64,000 nucleotides of DNA, taken from NCBI GenBank assembly GCA_036365515.1, contig CM070877.1:7511001-7575000 (forward strand), in the 5' to 3' direction. The stretch comes from Torymus aiolomorphi. Lineage: Eukaryota; Arthropoda; Insecta; Hymenoptera; Torymidae. The notes under the pieces are model-generated. The model was not told where the DNA came from, ran no database searches, and saw only the letters and a list, made by a program, of their open reading frames with translations. Every line of letters begins with the position of its first letter. Position 1 is the stretch's first letter. Shown here piece after piece: positions 38,854-50,766 of this stretch. The position numbers and the translations under genes were made by a program.

Positions 38854-38893
<40 letters not shown>

Positions 38894-40465
38894 ACTGACA
38901 CGAACCACAAAAAGAATACAGCGCGGGCGGGTCACGTGATAACTTTATATATACTCATATACGTGGTCGTTAAAAATTGCAGAGACACTGAGCGTTTTTT
39001 TCCGGGATCCCGAGCGCGTCTGTTTTGGTGATTAACACCGAGGGTATCTTTAGGAGTAAATATTTTGGTGGGGGGATATATATATTGCGCGCGGGAGAGA
39101 TTTTTTCCGCGTTGCTGCTGCGGAGGTCGACACGTGGTTCGGTATATATACAAAATTAGGTAGAGCTATCGTTGTATAATAATTATTATATTTGCGGGTT
39201 ACATAAGCGCTGCGTGACGAACGCAATGGACGTGCGGCAAGTGTATTTTTAGAGAATCGAGGAGAGCTGGACACTGAACTTTGCCTGAAGTATTATAAAT
39301 CACGTGAGTCGAAGAAGCGAGGTGCTGATGTGCGCACGAGAGATAAAGCTTATGTATATTTACAAACATGCTGCGTGGCTGATTAAAGAAATCTAGTTTC
39401 CTGTATATTATATAGGCATGATATACCTTGAACGAAATTAATTCCTTAAACAAGTTCTGTGTGTATATTCACTTGTGACAGCGAAACTTTCCGAATCGTA
39501 AAATATTTGTCGCGACTGCGCGAGCGTAGCGTAAAAAAGGATAAGCCCGTCGGGCGCCGCGCGGATCGACCAACCTATGATGCGCTGTTTGTATAATTAT
39601 TGATCCTGCAATGACGCCTGTGAGTCGACGGCGCAGATAAATATCCGCTCTCAAATTCAATATTATATTAACGATAAAGTGTCTCGTACGCGACATTTTT
39701 TGTTTGTCTCTCGCTTTCTCTCGTAACTTATCGCGTTTTCAGTAACCTTCCCCGAAGAAATCCGTTACTCGATTTTTATTTATTATATATTGATGTACTG
39801 TAAAATGCCGCTGTGTGTTATCGACTATTTGTCGGGTTGTTTGTTGCCGCGCGATAAGGCGTTTAATAATTGATTGTACCGTCCCGTGATAATGACAATG
39901 AGACAAGTGGCAATGTAAATAAATAAATACTTTTGTTTAATTTGTCGGGTAATTGCGGTCGCAGGAATGTAATCCGGAGGAATCTAATAAAAATGTAAAA
40001 CTTTTTTTGTTGAAAATTGTAAGCAATAGCGCTGAATCGAGTCGAGAAAAAGCCGCTTTCCCATGCATTTTATCGACCAATCATCGTGATATAACGGACA
40101 AGTCAGATGCGCGCGCGAGTCAATAAATAATTGATGCGTTACATAAGGCAAGATTTTATCTACAATATCATAACATCCGCACATCAAATTTGAATTTGAA
40201 TCCAAACGTATATAATATTATCCGACCTTCTCGTATATCTATAAACAAAACCTCACAATATCTAAAACTCTTACATCCCAAAATCCAAGCACTCATCGAA
40301 ATGTTACCACGAATTGTTTCGTTCGCACGAAAAAAAAAATTGCGCGCGAGCCCCGAAATATTATATCCGCCTGACGTCATCCCAATTCGCGCGCGCGTGC
40401 TTGTTTACGCTTATCTCCGCCACAGCATGTGACACACGATCCACATGCATTTGAATTTCATCGTA
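37618..40465. other. Gene-free stretch
   Basis: No coding exon supported. It includes a 34 nt poly-A run (38858-38891) and CpG-rich patches near 39000-39120, 39180-39330, 39480-39760 and 40330-40440. Confidence 0.45.
38858..38891. repeat. Poly-A tract
   Basis: 34 consecutive A on the plus strand. No retroposed gene body was recognised upstream of it. Confidence 0.95.
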
Positions 40466-41420
40466 TAGGGTAGTGGTCCGTATTAGTGTGCCTGTCCATG
40501 TTTGTGTGCTCTATTATTAAAACATATCCTAGAAATGAACGAGTAAAAACGTAACACTAAAATATTTTTTTTCATAAAGTATAGTTAATTAAGTTTAAAT
40601 AGAATTAATTACTTAATTTGTTTTCATTTACTATAACATTAAAAAAGAACTTTCAAAAATATGTTTCACGGTTTGCGGTGTGTCACGGTGTTTCCCTATC
40701 AAAACTTGCTAAGAAATGACATTTTTAAAAGTAACATTAAATAATTGTTTCGGAAGGATTTTAATATGGGATACAATTAATTATATCATAAAATAATATT
40801 ATGTTATATAATAAACCTTAATATAAAGGTTTTCAATTGATTTTAATATTTAATTAATGGTGTCTACTAATAGGGCAGTGAAAAACGACTTGTCCAGATT
40901 TGTGTGTGCACAAATACAATACGAGCATGCTCGTATCGGCGTTTGAACAGACAAGTTAGGTTAGGTTGTCTGCGCACAAACGTTGTTTCATATCGCATTG
41001 ACGACCTTCAGCAGTTTTTACCGTATTGAAATTAATTAACATTCAATGTAAACAAGGGTTAGAAATTGATTATAAATGCACTACAGTTAACAAAATAATT
41101 TTGTTGGCAATGATAATATTATCAAGACACACTATTGTGGGGCACACAAACGTGTACATCCACATTAATACGGGGCACATAAAAATGTACTTTGTTGTCT
41201 GCTAGGGCACACAAATGCGTACAAACTTTTTTTTTTATATTGGTTGTAACTTTCGTAAATATTAATATTTTTCTATAAAAAAAAATTGTTTCGTGTAGAT
41301 TATTACTTTTATTATCTATATAAACCTGCCCGGAATCTCTGATACAGCTTAAATAGTCTATTATTATGCGACAAAACTGAAGAGTTTCTTAAACCCACAC
41401 TAATACGGACATCTACCCTA
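40466..41420. mobile_element. TIR element of 955 bp with TAGGGTAGTGGTCCGTATTA ends
   Basis: The left end TAGGGTAGTGGTCCGTATTA and the reversed right end TAGGGTAGATGTCCGTATTA match over about 25 bp. The interior has several variants of GGGCACACAAACGTGTAC and ATTAATACGG-like motifs, and no long ORF. Non-autonomous DNA transposon. Confidence 0.75.
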
Positions 41421-42406
41421 TGTGTATGGCTGTGTGTGTGTGCGTTTCTTCGGAAAGTGCACGGCACGACGGCGCGTCTCGCAGCGCGACTATCAAGGCC
41501 GGAGGGAAGTGAACGTTTCCTTTTCCTCCTTGCCGACGCATTGTCTTCTTTATTTCTTTCTTTTTTTATTAGATTTGCTGCCAAGTTTTTAACCGTTTTT
41601 AACTCTTTTACAGCTAAGGTTGTGTTCGGAAGAATTAAATGTCAATATATTGTTGTTCTCACGCGGAACGGTTTTTGTTTAAACGAATTCGGGAAGTATA
41701 TAATGATCACTGATTTCATTAGACTTGATGCTATTGTTTTGCTCTCTAAGCAAATGAGAATAGATGAACCCATTAAGGTTCTGTACAGCTCGTTAGTGAC
41801 GTGGTTAATGATGATTATCATTAAGACAGTTAATTTATTAGCAATTCGTAATAAATATTAAATTTATTAATATTTATATTGGTCTGAATATTTATGTTTA
41901 ATTATTATTATTTTTTTTTTCAAAAATAATGTAATGAAAAATAGCTTTATATAAACAATATTATTTTGTAATATTTTAAGCATCTGGTTCTGGGAATATT
42001 AATGCACAAGTTGCAGCATACATTTTAACTTATAAATGATTTAATATCAGTATTAAAGTTAAATGAAAACTTGCAATTTTGATAAACTTCTTTTGATTGG
42101 AGCAAGAAACAATTTATTTATCGGTATAAAACTGTTATGAAATATTTATGCTTATCACAGGAGATAGTGCGAATTAAAGTTGTTACAATGAGTAACTTAA
42201 TAAAGCGGATATTACTCATATAACAAAAAAAATTTTGTAAATCACGAGTGATTAGCTTTATGAGATTAATAAGAGGAAAAATGTATTTATCAGTCTTTGA
42301 TTTATCAATATTTTGCAAAACATTTTTGTAGTATGGTTAACTAATTTTAGATAGGCCATTGAGTGTTACACAGATCAACAAAAAGCAAATGAAATTGAAG
42401 TAGTAC

Positions 42407-42489
42407 CTGGATTCCAGTTTTCCCTTCATCCATTGAGGTAAAAAGGTAGCCTCTCCAAGGGATCTATCCGTAGGCCTGGAGGATCCCAT
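42407..42489 (-). CDS. Possible alternative first coding exon of the 28239-31089 gene
   Basis: ATG in a strong context (ACAATGG), preceded in frame by a TAA, opens 27 codons beginning MGSSRPTDRSLGEATFLPQW and ends at a donor AG|GTACTA in phase 2. That is exactly the phase needed by the exon at 30049-30296, which starts FDYTESTF. Used this way the protein would be 309 residues. The link rests on phase and composition only, and the distance is about 12 kb. It could also belong to another gene. Confidence 0.4.
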
Positions 42490-42555
42490 TGTACTTGTTA
42501 TAATTTCTTAAAATACTGTTCTTAAATGCCTTCTTTTCAATAGCAAAACTCAAAG

Positions 42556-42766
42556 TCACAGAAAAATTTGCAAATTTCTAGTCATACAAAGTGGGTAATC
42601 AAGTGATAATTTGGAGTCAGTTGAAAAATATTGAACTTTAGGTGTGATTGTGTCAGGATTATTTGATATACTGTAGGATGTAGTACTGTTAATCTCCTGG
42701 ACTTCGTCACTGAATGTACGCTTCCTAGGAGTATGACCTTGACACCATTCTACTGACCTATAACGA
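42556..42766 (-). other. Coding-like open stretch, unassigned
   Basis: On the minus strand a possible acceptor (TTCGTTATAG) opens a frame of about 70 codons with polar, coding-like text such as GHTPRKRTFSDEVQEINS, ending at TGA 42556. It might be an exon of a small minus-strand membrane protein together with the hydrophobic frame at 43217-43636, or untranslated sequence upstream of the exon at 42407-42489. I cannot decide. Confidence 0.3.
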
Positions 42767-43799
42767 AAAGTTAATGATGTAAACTTTACAACAAATTTCA
42801 CATCTAATTCATAATGCTACAGATTAGAATTATATTAGAAATGAATTGAAGACATTACATAGTCTGTACTATTAATTATGTTTGTAATAACAAATGGAGT
42901 TTTAGATTTGACCTTTCACTAGAACTATCAATTTTAAAATACCTCATAAATATGTTTACATATAGCTATCAATGTAGTTTATAATTAACATCATTGTTCA
43001 ATGATCATGTAAAATAAAGTCCTGCAATAAAGATTAACTACGCACAACTAAATGTCACAAGTATTTATTTTGATTTTAGAAGAAACATAGGTAGATATTA
43101 TACTTCTACATGAGTAATAATCTAGACAAAAATAATTTTAAAAATCCTTACAATTTAGTCATTATTCATTCTCAAAATATTATAAATCAGCTCAATACAA
43201 TGAATCTTTCCACTGTTTAAAACACTACCCATATCAGTTGAGCAATTTTACTAAAAATCACGAGTGCCACTTGTACACAAGTTACAGTCCACAGACCTTT
43301 ATTGAAAGTCAAATTCTCAATGGCAACGCACCCATTACTGCAGATTGTTATCGCTGATCTCATCCATGCAAATATCAACAAATGAATGTAAACACTCTCA
43401 ACTGGCGAATTATAAAGTCCCCAAGAAGACAACAATAAGCAACAAAAAACAACAAAGACATTTGCAAGGCAATGACCGTGCTCCACTCCCATTCTCATTA
43501 CCATCTTCTTACATAATCTGAATTTGTGCTTCAATTTGGTTCGCAATGATACACAGTGCACCGCAGACCTTTTATACCAGACTGCATTACTCAGATCCAC
43601 ATGCAGACAGCCATCCCCTTCATGTAGTCTCTCCATTCATCCAGAACTATCACCTCATTGAAGCACCTGCCTATGACACAACCATTACCAAACCACTCTC
43701 ATATGTGAGAAACTACACGAGGTCGACTTTCAGAATTATGCAAACAAAGCTCTCTTTCTCTCCCTCTCGAACTTGACACACACATCTCAATTCTGTCTA

Positions 43800-44520
43800 C
43801 CTAACGGTCATAATGCCATTGAGCAACGCGTATAGGTAACGTGTCGCAATGGCGCGAAGCCCCGCGGGGGCACAACAGGCAACATTATTAATCACGCTCT
43901 TTGTAGGTACTTATGTGTCTATCTACTCACCCGACTTTTTCTGCACGTCGTTGAGTTTTTGAAAACTGTCCCCATCATTCACGGCTTGGACGATGTGTTA
44001 AAGTGCGAGCGCGTACGAAGACACGACACGATATGATACACTCTCCAAGGAATCTTTTTACTGCCAGCGGCTGACGTGTAGCAGCGAGCAGTAGGAGAAG
44101 ACTGGTCGCCGTCTTCGGCAGCGCGCCGCCTTTTACTTTTGCGCCTGCTACTGCGCGCTGAGGATGACGTAGCCGGCCAATGCGTAGCGAGGGTTGATAA
44201 GACAAAGCGTGGCATTGGCGGTGAATGGTGATCTGCGGATTAATCTTTATCTGTCTTTATGTATAAGGGCCCGATTCTGTTTTGATAAATTTCGCTTATC
44301 GTCATAAGAACTTGTGATAAACAATGAATTCATCACTTTTTTATCGTTACAGAATCACACCCCTGTCCACATAACGCCGAGCTACCATTTGCTTCTTGTA
44401 GACTTCGTCGCTGGTTGGTTGGTTTGTAAATATTGACAAGGTGTGCTACTGCGCTTTGCGCAGCCCGTCGGTGTCAACCAATCGGATGCTGACACACTTT
44501 CCACCATATTAAACCGCGAA
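43800..44520 (-). promoter_or_regulatory. CpG-rich island, candidate promoter with a first-exon donor
   Basis: GC- and CpG-rich sequence at 43830-44220, with a strong minus-strand donor (TCGG|GTGAGTAG) near 43932, looks like a promoter plus noncoding or short coding first exon. It could serve the transcript that includes the exon at 42407-42489. An inverted ACCAATCGG/CCAAT-type motif occurs near 44478. Confidence 0.35.
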
Positions 44521-44853
44521 ATTAAAATTTTTCCAAAACATTTTTTATTTTAAACTGAACAAGTGTTTCAAAAATTAAAATTTGAATACTCTAAATAATA
44601 TATAATAAAAAAAATAATTGGTTCTAAAATACTTCAACGTAGTTTTGATATTTTATTGATAATTATAAACGAATAAAAAATATTTGTATACACGTTTAAC
44701 TTGACAAAAGGTGATATGCAGGGTATTTAAATAAGTAAAACCAGAATGAAGTATAACTTCAAAAAATGTATTAACAAATTACAAAAAGTTGACAATTTAA
44801 AGAATTCATAAAATATTACATTGAACAAATCAAAAAAGAATAAGTAAAATAAT

Positions 44854-45294
44854 TTAGGAGTAAAATTTTTGCGCTTTAGCAGATCTTACTGCTACCCTAA
44901 TTTTTTTGTACGAATTTTTTCTAGCTTTATTTAATTCCCGTGTAGAAACAGCTACCCTTGATAATCTATATATGTCTAAATCTCCTGGTACTATTAAATG
45001 ATCTGGTTTTTTCTCAAAAGAATTTTCTGCAAAGTAAATTGAACAAACTCAAGCTATTAAAAATGTTGAGTCATTAAAATTAAATAATAAAATTTACTCA
45101 AGTCTTCTTATACATCATAAGTCTATGTGAGTAGTCTAGAGACTCTAGAGAGTTCCCTGACGGTTTCTGACGATCTGATGACGGTTGAACAAGAGTTTTA
45201 GTGGATTTTTCCAGTGGGGTTTTTCGAGGATGATTAATTAAATCTTTAATTTGTGTTCCGAAGAATGTAATTTTAGCTTCTTAATTGGAATTGA
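44854..45294 (-). pseudogene. Fragment of an unrecognised gene, perhaps decayed
   Basis: Two coding-like blocks on the minus strand. Block 1 (45098-45294) follows a textbook acceptor (TTTTTTTTACAG); from 45280 it holds 60 open codons with text such as AKITFFGTQIKDLINHPRKT and ends at TGA directly before a GTAAAT donor-like site. Block 2 (44854-45026) follows acceptor TTACTTTGCAG and reads KPDHLIVPGDLDIYRLSRVA through to AKAQKFYS and a stop. Frames do not join across the obvious splice sites, and a TAA lies just upstream in block 1. Either the gene is decayed or my splice choice is wrong. No family recognised. Confidence 0.45.
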
Positions 45295-45727
45295 CTGTAA
45301 AAAAAATTCGAAAAGATAGGTTTTTTTAAAACTTAAATATCATCGAAAATTGATTCTCTATATTGAAATCAGCTTATAAGGATAATGTTGTTTTGATAAA
45401 TATAAATGATTATACTGGGGATATAGGAGCGAATTTTACCGATAGTGACGACCCCCACCTGGAGCCGCATTTCCCATTGTTCGCGCGAAATTTACTTCGT
45501 GATATTGAAAATTAAGTTGCTAACGATTTGTTATCGTGTAAAGAATGCGGGATCACAGCATTTTCAATAATCAAAATGTTTAATAATTTATGTAATACAA
45601 TATTCTTAAAATTGACGCGTGGAATTACGTAAAAGTGACGGTCATCTTACAATTTTCTATGTGAAACGGCATCCTCATCTCGTATCGTATTTCCCATTGT
45701 TTGTCTCAACTAAAAATTATTAAATGC

Positions 45728-46012
45728 TGAGGGTGCGTCTACATAAGAGAGACAGTGTGATGGTTTTCTGGTTTTTGTCCATCTTGACAGCGCAAGAGTG
45801 CCGAGAGAAGGAGTTCATACCAACCTCATAACATCAAACATATTTAATATAAATTTTGAAGCTAAACAGATAGACATCAAAAACTACACTTTTTGATGTT
45901 ACGAGATTGGTATGAATCCTCTCTCTGCGCTCTTGCGCTGTCACAATGGAAAACCACGCTGAAAAACCAAAAAAAGAAAACCACGCTGTTTCTTTATATG
46001 TAGGCGCATCCT
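45728..46012. repeat. Fold-back element of about 285 bp
   Basis: GGTGCGTCTACATAAGAGA on the left is mirrored by a right end that reverses to GGATGCGCCTACATATAAAG; the inner parts (GACAGCGCAAGAG and CTCTTGCGCTGTC) also pair. Imperfect arms of about 130 bp. Noncoding. Confidence 0.75.
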
Positions 46013-46205
46013 GAATAACGTTTATAACCATTTCTTATTATAAAAAGAACACGCGATCACCGCATTTTTGTAGGGCCATATTCCGCGGAAATAACCCGTC
46101 AAGGAAAAAAAACCGCATTTTTGTGCTTTACGATTGTATACTTTTTTTTTATTTATGATATTCTGTTTTTGCGGTTAGGAAAATTTCAACTAATCAGCGT
46201 GGCTC

Positions 46206-46551
46206 CGACATCACCTAATGCCCTTTCCCCCCTTTCTACAACCTCACGCAAAAACTGTGCGTGCACGCAAAACTGACTAGTTTCCGATGTAACTTCAAAC
46301 GTGATTGGTTGATACAGCGAAAACTAGTCAGTTTTGCGTGCACGCTCAGTTTTTGCGTGAGGTTGTAGAAAGGGGGGAAAGGGCATTCTACAACCTCACG
46401 CAAAAACTGAGCGGCACGCCAAACTGACTAGTTTTCGCTGTATCAACCAATCACGTTTGAAGCTACATCGGAAACTAGTCAGTTTTGCGTGCACGCACAG
46501 TTTTTGCGTGAGGTTGTAGAAAGGGGGTAAGCGGGCTTCAAGGTGATGTGA
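46206..46551. repeat. Nested palindrome: two inverted hairpin units inside outer arms
   Basis: Two units of about 137 bp (46234-46371 and 46388-46524) are each a hairpin with arms CTACAACCTCACGCAAAAAC and GTTTTTGCGTGAGGTTGTAG. Their loops are reverse complements of each other, so the pair is a palindrome of palindromes. Outer flanks ACATCACCT and AGGTGATGT continue the symmetry. A single related arm lies at 24238-24285. Confidence 0.85.
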
Positions 46552-47103
46552 GTCCCCCTATTACCGACAATTGCGTTTTTCTCATTTAATTTTGAATTTA
46601 AAAAAAATATCTCTTTGAAACGCTCTAGATTTAGTTAATAACTACGACGTGTCAAACAGATTTTTTTCTTAAAATTCAAAATTGAAAGAAAAAAGCGGGT
46701 ACTACAAACTTTTACAGTCTCGTTAATTCAATTTTCGCGCCTATATATTGCTGACAGGATTTGTAACGGTAACATGATGTCACTATAGTTTGAAACAATA
46801 TAATTTTACGTTAAAATAATGAAATGTGCTTTTTAGGTAGCTGTAACAAGTAAAATTTGATAAAAGCAGAATTTTGGTAAATATTGAATCCTTTTTTTTA
46901 ATTTTCTAAGGAATTTTTATCGCTAATTTTGTAATTGTGCTCCAAAAAATATTGACCAATCAAGACTCATTTTTAAGTAGGTACTGGATGCCGCCATGCA
47001 AAAGACAGAGGAAGAAAAACCTAAAACACGTGTGCAGTGTGTGCTCGCGTCGTCGCGTGCGACAAGTATTGTAAAGGTTTTCTTTAGATTAAATTAATTT
47101 AAA

Positions 47104-48296
47104 ATGACAAAAGTAAGGAAGTTGAAGCGCAGGAAGAAGTTCAGGGTAAATGTTAATCGAAAAAGACTAAGGAATAAGTTGAGAAAACTACCAAACATTG
47201 AATGGTAAGGTTATACGATATTGCAAATTGTTCATTTTTCTTAATTTGCCGTTCATAGTTTTTTTAAAGTAGACTAATAATTTGTATTGTTAACATATAA
47301 GCTAATTAATATTTAATTACAGTGAACCAATCAAAGAAGCATGGGAAGAGAAAAGGTCTACAGTAAAAAATTTAGAAAACATGGGTTTAGCGTACGACCC
47401 AAACAAAGTGTTGAAAATACCAAATGTAAAACAAGAATGGTTCAAAATGATTACCAAAGATGGTGAGGAAGAAGTTGAGAGTGATGCAGAGAATATTGAA
47501 GACAATTCTCGACAAAAATTGCATGTTGCTAAGAAATTAGAGGAACAAGCTAAGTGGCCAAGAGCTAAAATGTTTCGATTGCCCAATAATGAAGTACAAT
47601 TTGCAACTTATATGATGGATACATATGGAGATGATTATAAAGTATAAATTTATATTATTTAAAGTTAAGAAAAATATTTTAATTTTGTACAAAAATTAAT
47701 GTAAATGTTTACTTTTATCTTTTTAGGCAATGGTAAGAGATCGTAAGAATTACAATCAATTGACATGGCGTCAAATAAAGGCAAAGATTGAAAGATTTAA
47801 AAATGTTCCTGAACAATATGCTGAGTACTTAGTGAAAAAAGGAGTAATAGTTTTAGAAGATCCAGCACCATTGAAAAAGATTAAGCCAGTTATTCTTGAA
47901 CAGCCAGTTGAAAAGAAACCAAATGCAAAGCCATCTAGAAGGAAAAGGAAGAATGCTAAGCTTTTGGATACGATTTGGCAAGAAGAATCTATTGTTGAAG
48001 ATGATTCAGTCAATGACAGTACAAAAATGTGTGTCGATGATGAAAAACGTGAATTAAAAGATCAAACAAATGGGGAACCAAAATTACAACTCTTCTCAGA
48101 TGATGATGAAGACGATAAAGATGAAAATGACGATGACAAAGATGATGATTTAGACAGTGATGTTAGTGACAGTGAAGATGAAAGTGATACAAAAAAAGAA
48201 ATTAAAGTTAATAAAAATAAAAACAGAATACCAATATCTAAATTCAGTAGACATAACACAACAAATCAAAAAACTAAAAATTTGAAGGTCAGGTAA
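47104..48296 (+). CDS. NOP16: NOP16 nucleolar protein (ribosome biogenesis)
   Basis: Nucleolar factor of the NOP16 family, needed in known species for 60S ribosomal subunit maturation. Exons 47104-47204, 47323-47641, 47727-48296; phases agree; 329 residues. Family hallmarks: the basic N-terminus KVRKLKRRKKFRVNVNRKRL, the segment AWEEKRSTVKNLENMGLAYD, and YGDDYKAMVRDRKNYNQLTW spanning the second junction. Animal NOP16 is usually about 180 residues. Here the homologous part ends around residue 170 and is followed by a long lysine-rich then acidic tail (Asp/Glu run near 48100-48190) ending in a basic segment. The ATG follows a CpG-rich upstream region at 47030-47070 that looks like a promoter. 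The next gene converges, with only 183 bp between stop codons. Confidence 0.92.
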
Positions 48297-48479
48297 TAAT
48301 AGGATTTACTAAACCTTTATGTATTTTAGTTATATTTGTTAAAAATATTATACGTTTTATAAAAAATACAATTGATTTTATTATTTCATATTAAATAACA
48401 CACATTGATAAAAAAACAAACCATATCACTTGCAAGAACGAATCTTCAAAAAAATATACATATTTACATAGAATTATTG

Positions 48480-50766
48480 TTAAACTTTTTCTTTGATTTT
48501 TTCAAGTGCAGGAGAAAATAACTTCTCAGCTTCTTTTGCCAAATGCATTACACTATTTGAAGCTTTGATGTGATATTTTTCTATATAATTTATACTATTT
48601 GATTCAGTCTCATCCAAGAAATACCTATAATAATCCAAATAAAACTAAATAGCAACAAAATTATTTCATTAAAGAATGAAATTATTATTTTTATACTTGC
48701 CTATAATTAACCATAAGACCAAAACTGTTTGCCATTCCCCGTGGTGATGGATCTGCTAACCAGTTTATTCTCCACATAACAGCTCCATTTCGAAGATGAA
48801 AATTAGCTAAAGCACAATATTTTTGTTTAAATATAGATAGCATTTAATATCATGTTGATAGAATATGAAGAAAGTTAAAATTACTAAGTATTATTTTCTT
48901 TCAATTTTACAAATATTAAAATACGTGATTTCTTACCAACATTATTTAACGCATAATTTCGTCTTTTTTCGTGAAACAAATACCAAGTGCACGCACGTAA
49001 AAATGGTTCCCTTAACGTTGACGTTAATTTTTTATCATTTGACCACAGAGAATTATTAAAAATTTTTTTTAAATCTAAATATAAATCTCTTGTGGCAGTA
49101 TTTGTTTGATCATAATCTAAATCGTGTTTGATAGTTTCTTGTTCACTCTCAGTGAAAACACTATTGATATCTAAAATAATTAACATTTTGTAAATCGGAA
49201 TAACGATGAAGTAAATATAAAAATATAATTGATACCTCTTTTCATTCTGTCTAGAAGCCACAATCGGAAATTTGGTATAGGTGACAAACTAGAAAGCTGA
49301 TCAATGTTTGGAAATTCTGAAGTTATTTGTTTTGCCACCTCTTTAATTAAATAATTTCCTAATTCAATGCCCTAAAATTAAAAGTTGTTATAAACGAATT
49401 TGTTTACAAATACTATTTGCATCAAGTGTTTACCTGCAAACCAACTTGAGTTGAAGCTATAGAATAAAAGATAGCTGCTTTAATTTTTGATTTATCTTCT
49501 TCTACTCTCTCTTGATTAGATATTACCCTTCCAATAATACGATTTTCTGCATCTTGAATACCTTTTACAGAATCTGAAAAAATTTTTCCCTTATTGAATT
49601 GTACTTTTAATTAATTTTTAACAACAGATTACCACTTTACCAGGAATAATATCACATAAGGCAGTATGTAAAACAACTAATGGTTCTCTGGGCATTGAAG
49701 GGTGAGTAAATATAAAACATCTCCTGTATGACCCAACGCGTCTTTTTAAATCAGTCCAGTTTCTTACAGGATGAATGGCTTCATAATCTGACACCTATAG
49801 AAAAAATGTTACATTTAATTTAAGAATTGGAAATTAAATTAGGAAATTAGAGAATAAAGAATATGTCATTACTTTTTGCAAAATATCACAGGGAGTTTGC
49901 CAAGTAACACGTTCAACATTCATAAATCCTACTGAAAACCACAAAAATAATAATTCCTTTAATGTTGTATCCATCTGTCCAAGGGAAAGTATGTCATTAG
50001 AGTCTTTTGAAGAATGACTTATTAAATCCTGAAAAATGAATGTTTAGAATACAATTATATAACGATAATATATAATTCAATAAATTTAATAAAAAAAAAC
50101 TCACCAAAACATTTGCTCTTAAATCAACTAAAAACTTTACTCCATGTTCCAGTCTTCCAACTTTCGCAAAAAGCCAATGATAAGGAGGTGTTAGAGCATC
50201 TTTAAGAACTCGTTCTCTTGTAACTAATTGATTTTGATTGTTTGGCTAAAAAATATCTAATTAAGTACATGCTTCAAAATGAAATCTTTTAAGTAAATAC
50301 ATTTTTTTTTTAAGAACCTCGATAGAAGCTAATCTTTTTGCAAGTTGACAAATTTTGTCATGATTTACAGCATGCCGAGTAGCTAATGATGACAAAAACT
50401 TTGCTCTTTCTTCCTTAGTCAGCTTATTATATTGGCTACATAGATGATAAACTTTTTTCTACAATAAATTATAAGTACAAATTATTAAATAATTTATAAA
50501 GTATTAAGAACATTTTATGAAACATATGTTTTAAAATTAAATATACAATTACTTTTTGAAATAAAATACATTCTTACTTCTATAATCCAGTTACTGTTAT
50601 TATTTTTTTTAAAGTCTATAATAGCTTCAAGTTCCTTGTTAATCAGATTTTCTCCTGCTGCGACTTGAGCTTTTTGCTTTGCATTTGTTTTTGTATGAAA
50701 GGAATTCAAAGCAATGCAACGTCGCAGTAGAGTAGAGGAGTGGAAAATTGAGATCGGTGGTTTCAT
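48480..50766 (-). CDS. MLYCD: Malonyl-CoA decarboxylase
   Basis: Converts malonyl-CoA to acetyl-CoA, controlling fatty-acid oxidation and clearing malonyl-CoA in mitochondria. Ten exons in coding order: 50578-50766, 50318-50458, 50105-50245, 49873-50028, 49641-49794, 49434-49573, 49236-49371, 48937-49170, 48701-48806, 48480-48624; 513 residues, all phases consistent. Family motifs: [64 protein letters not shown]-like [12 protein letters not shown], and [20 protein letters not shown]. The N-terminus ([17 protein letters not shown]) is Arg/Ser-rich with no acids, like a mitochondrial presequence. The C-terminus is KIKEKV, without the SKL peroxisomal signal of the vertebrate enzyme. The last intron uses a GC donor (AG|GCAAGT). 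A short upstream ORF (MSLIVFN) starts 18 nt before the ATG. Confidence 0.95.

Noticed and set aside
41436..41861. Plus-strand ORF of 141 codons
   Set aside because: No recognisable motif, starts in a CpG patch and runs into AT-rich DNA; no splice support.
43217..43636. Minus-strand hydrophobic ORF of 139 codons that could be a membrane protein
   Set aside because: The hydrophobic text comes mostly from a T/G-rich tract, there is no recognisable family, and splice links to 42556-42766 are weak. It is mentioned only as a possibility.
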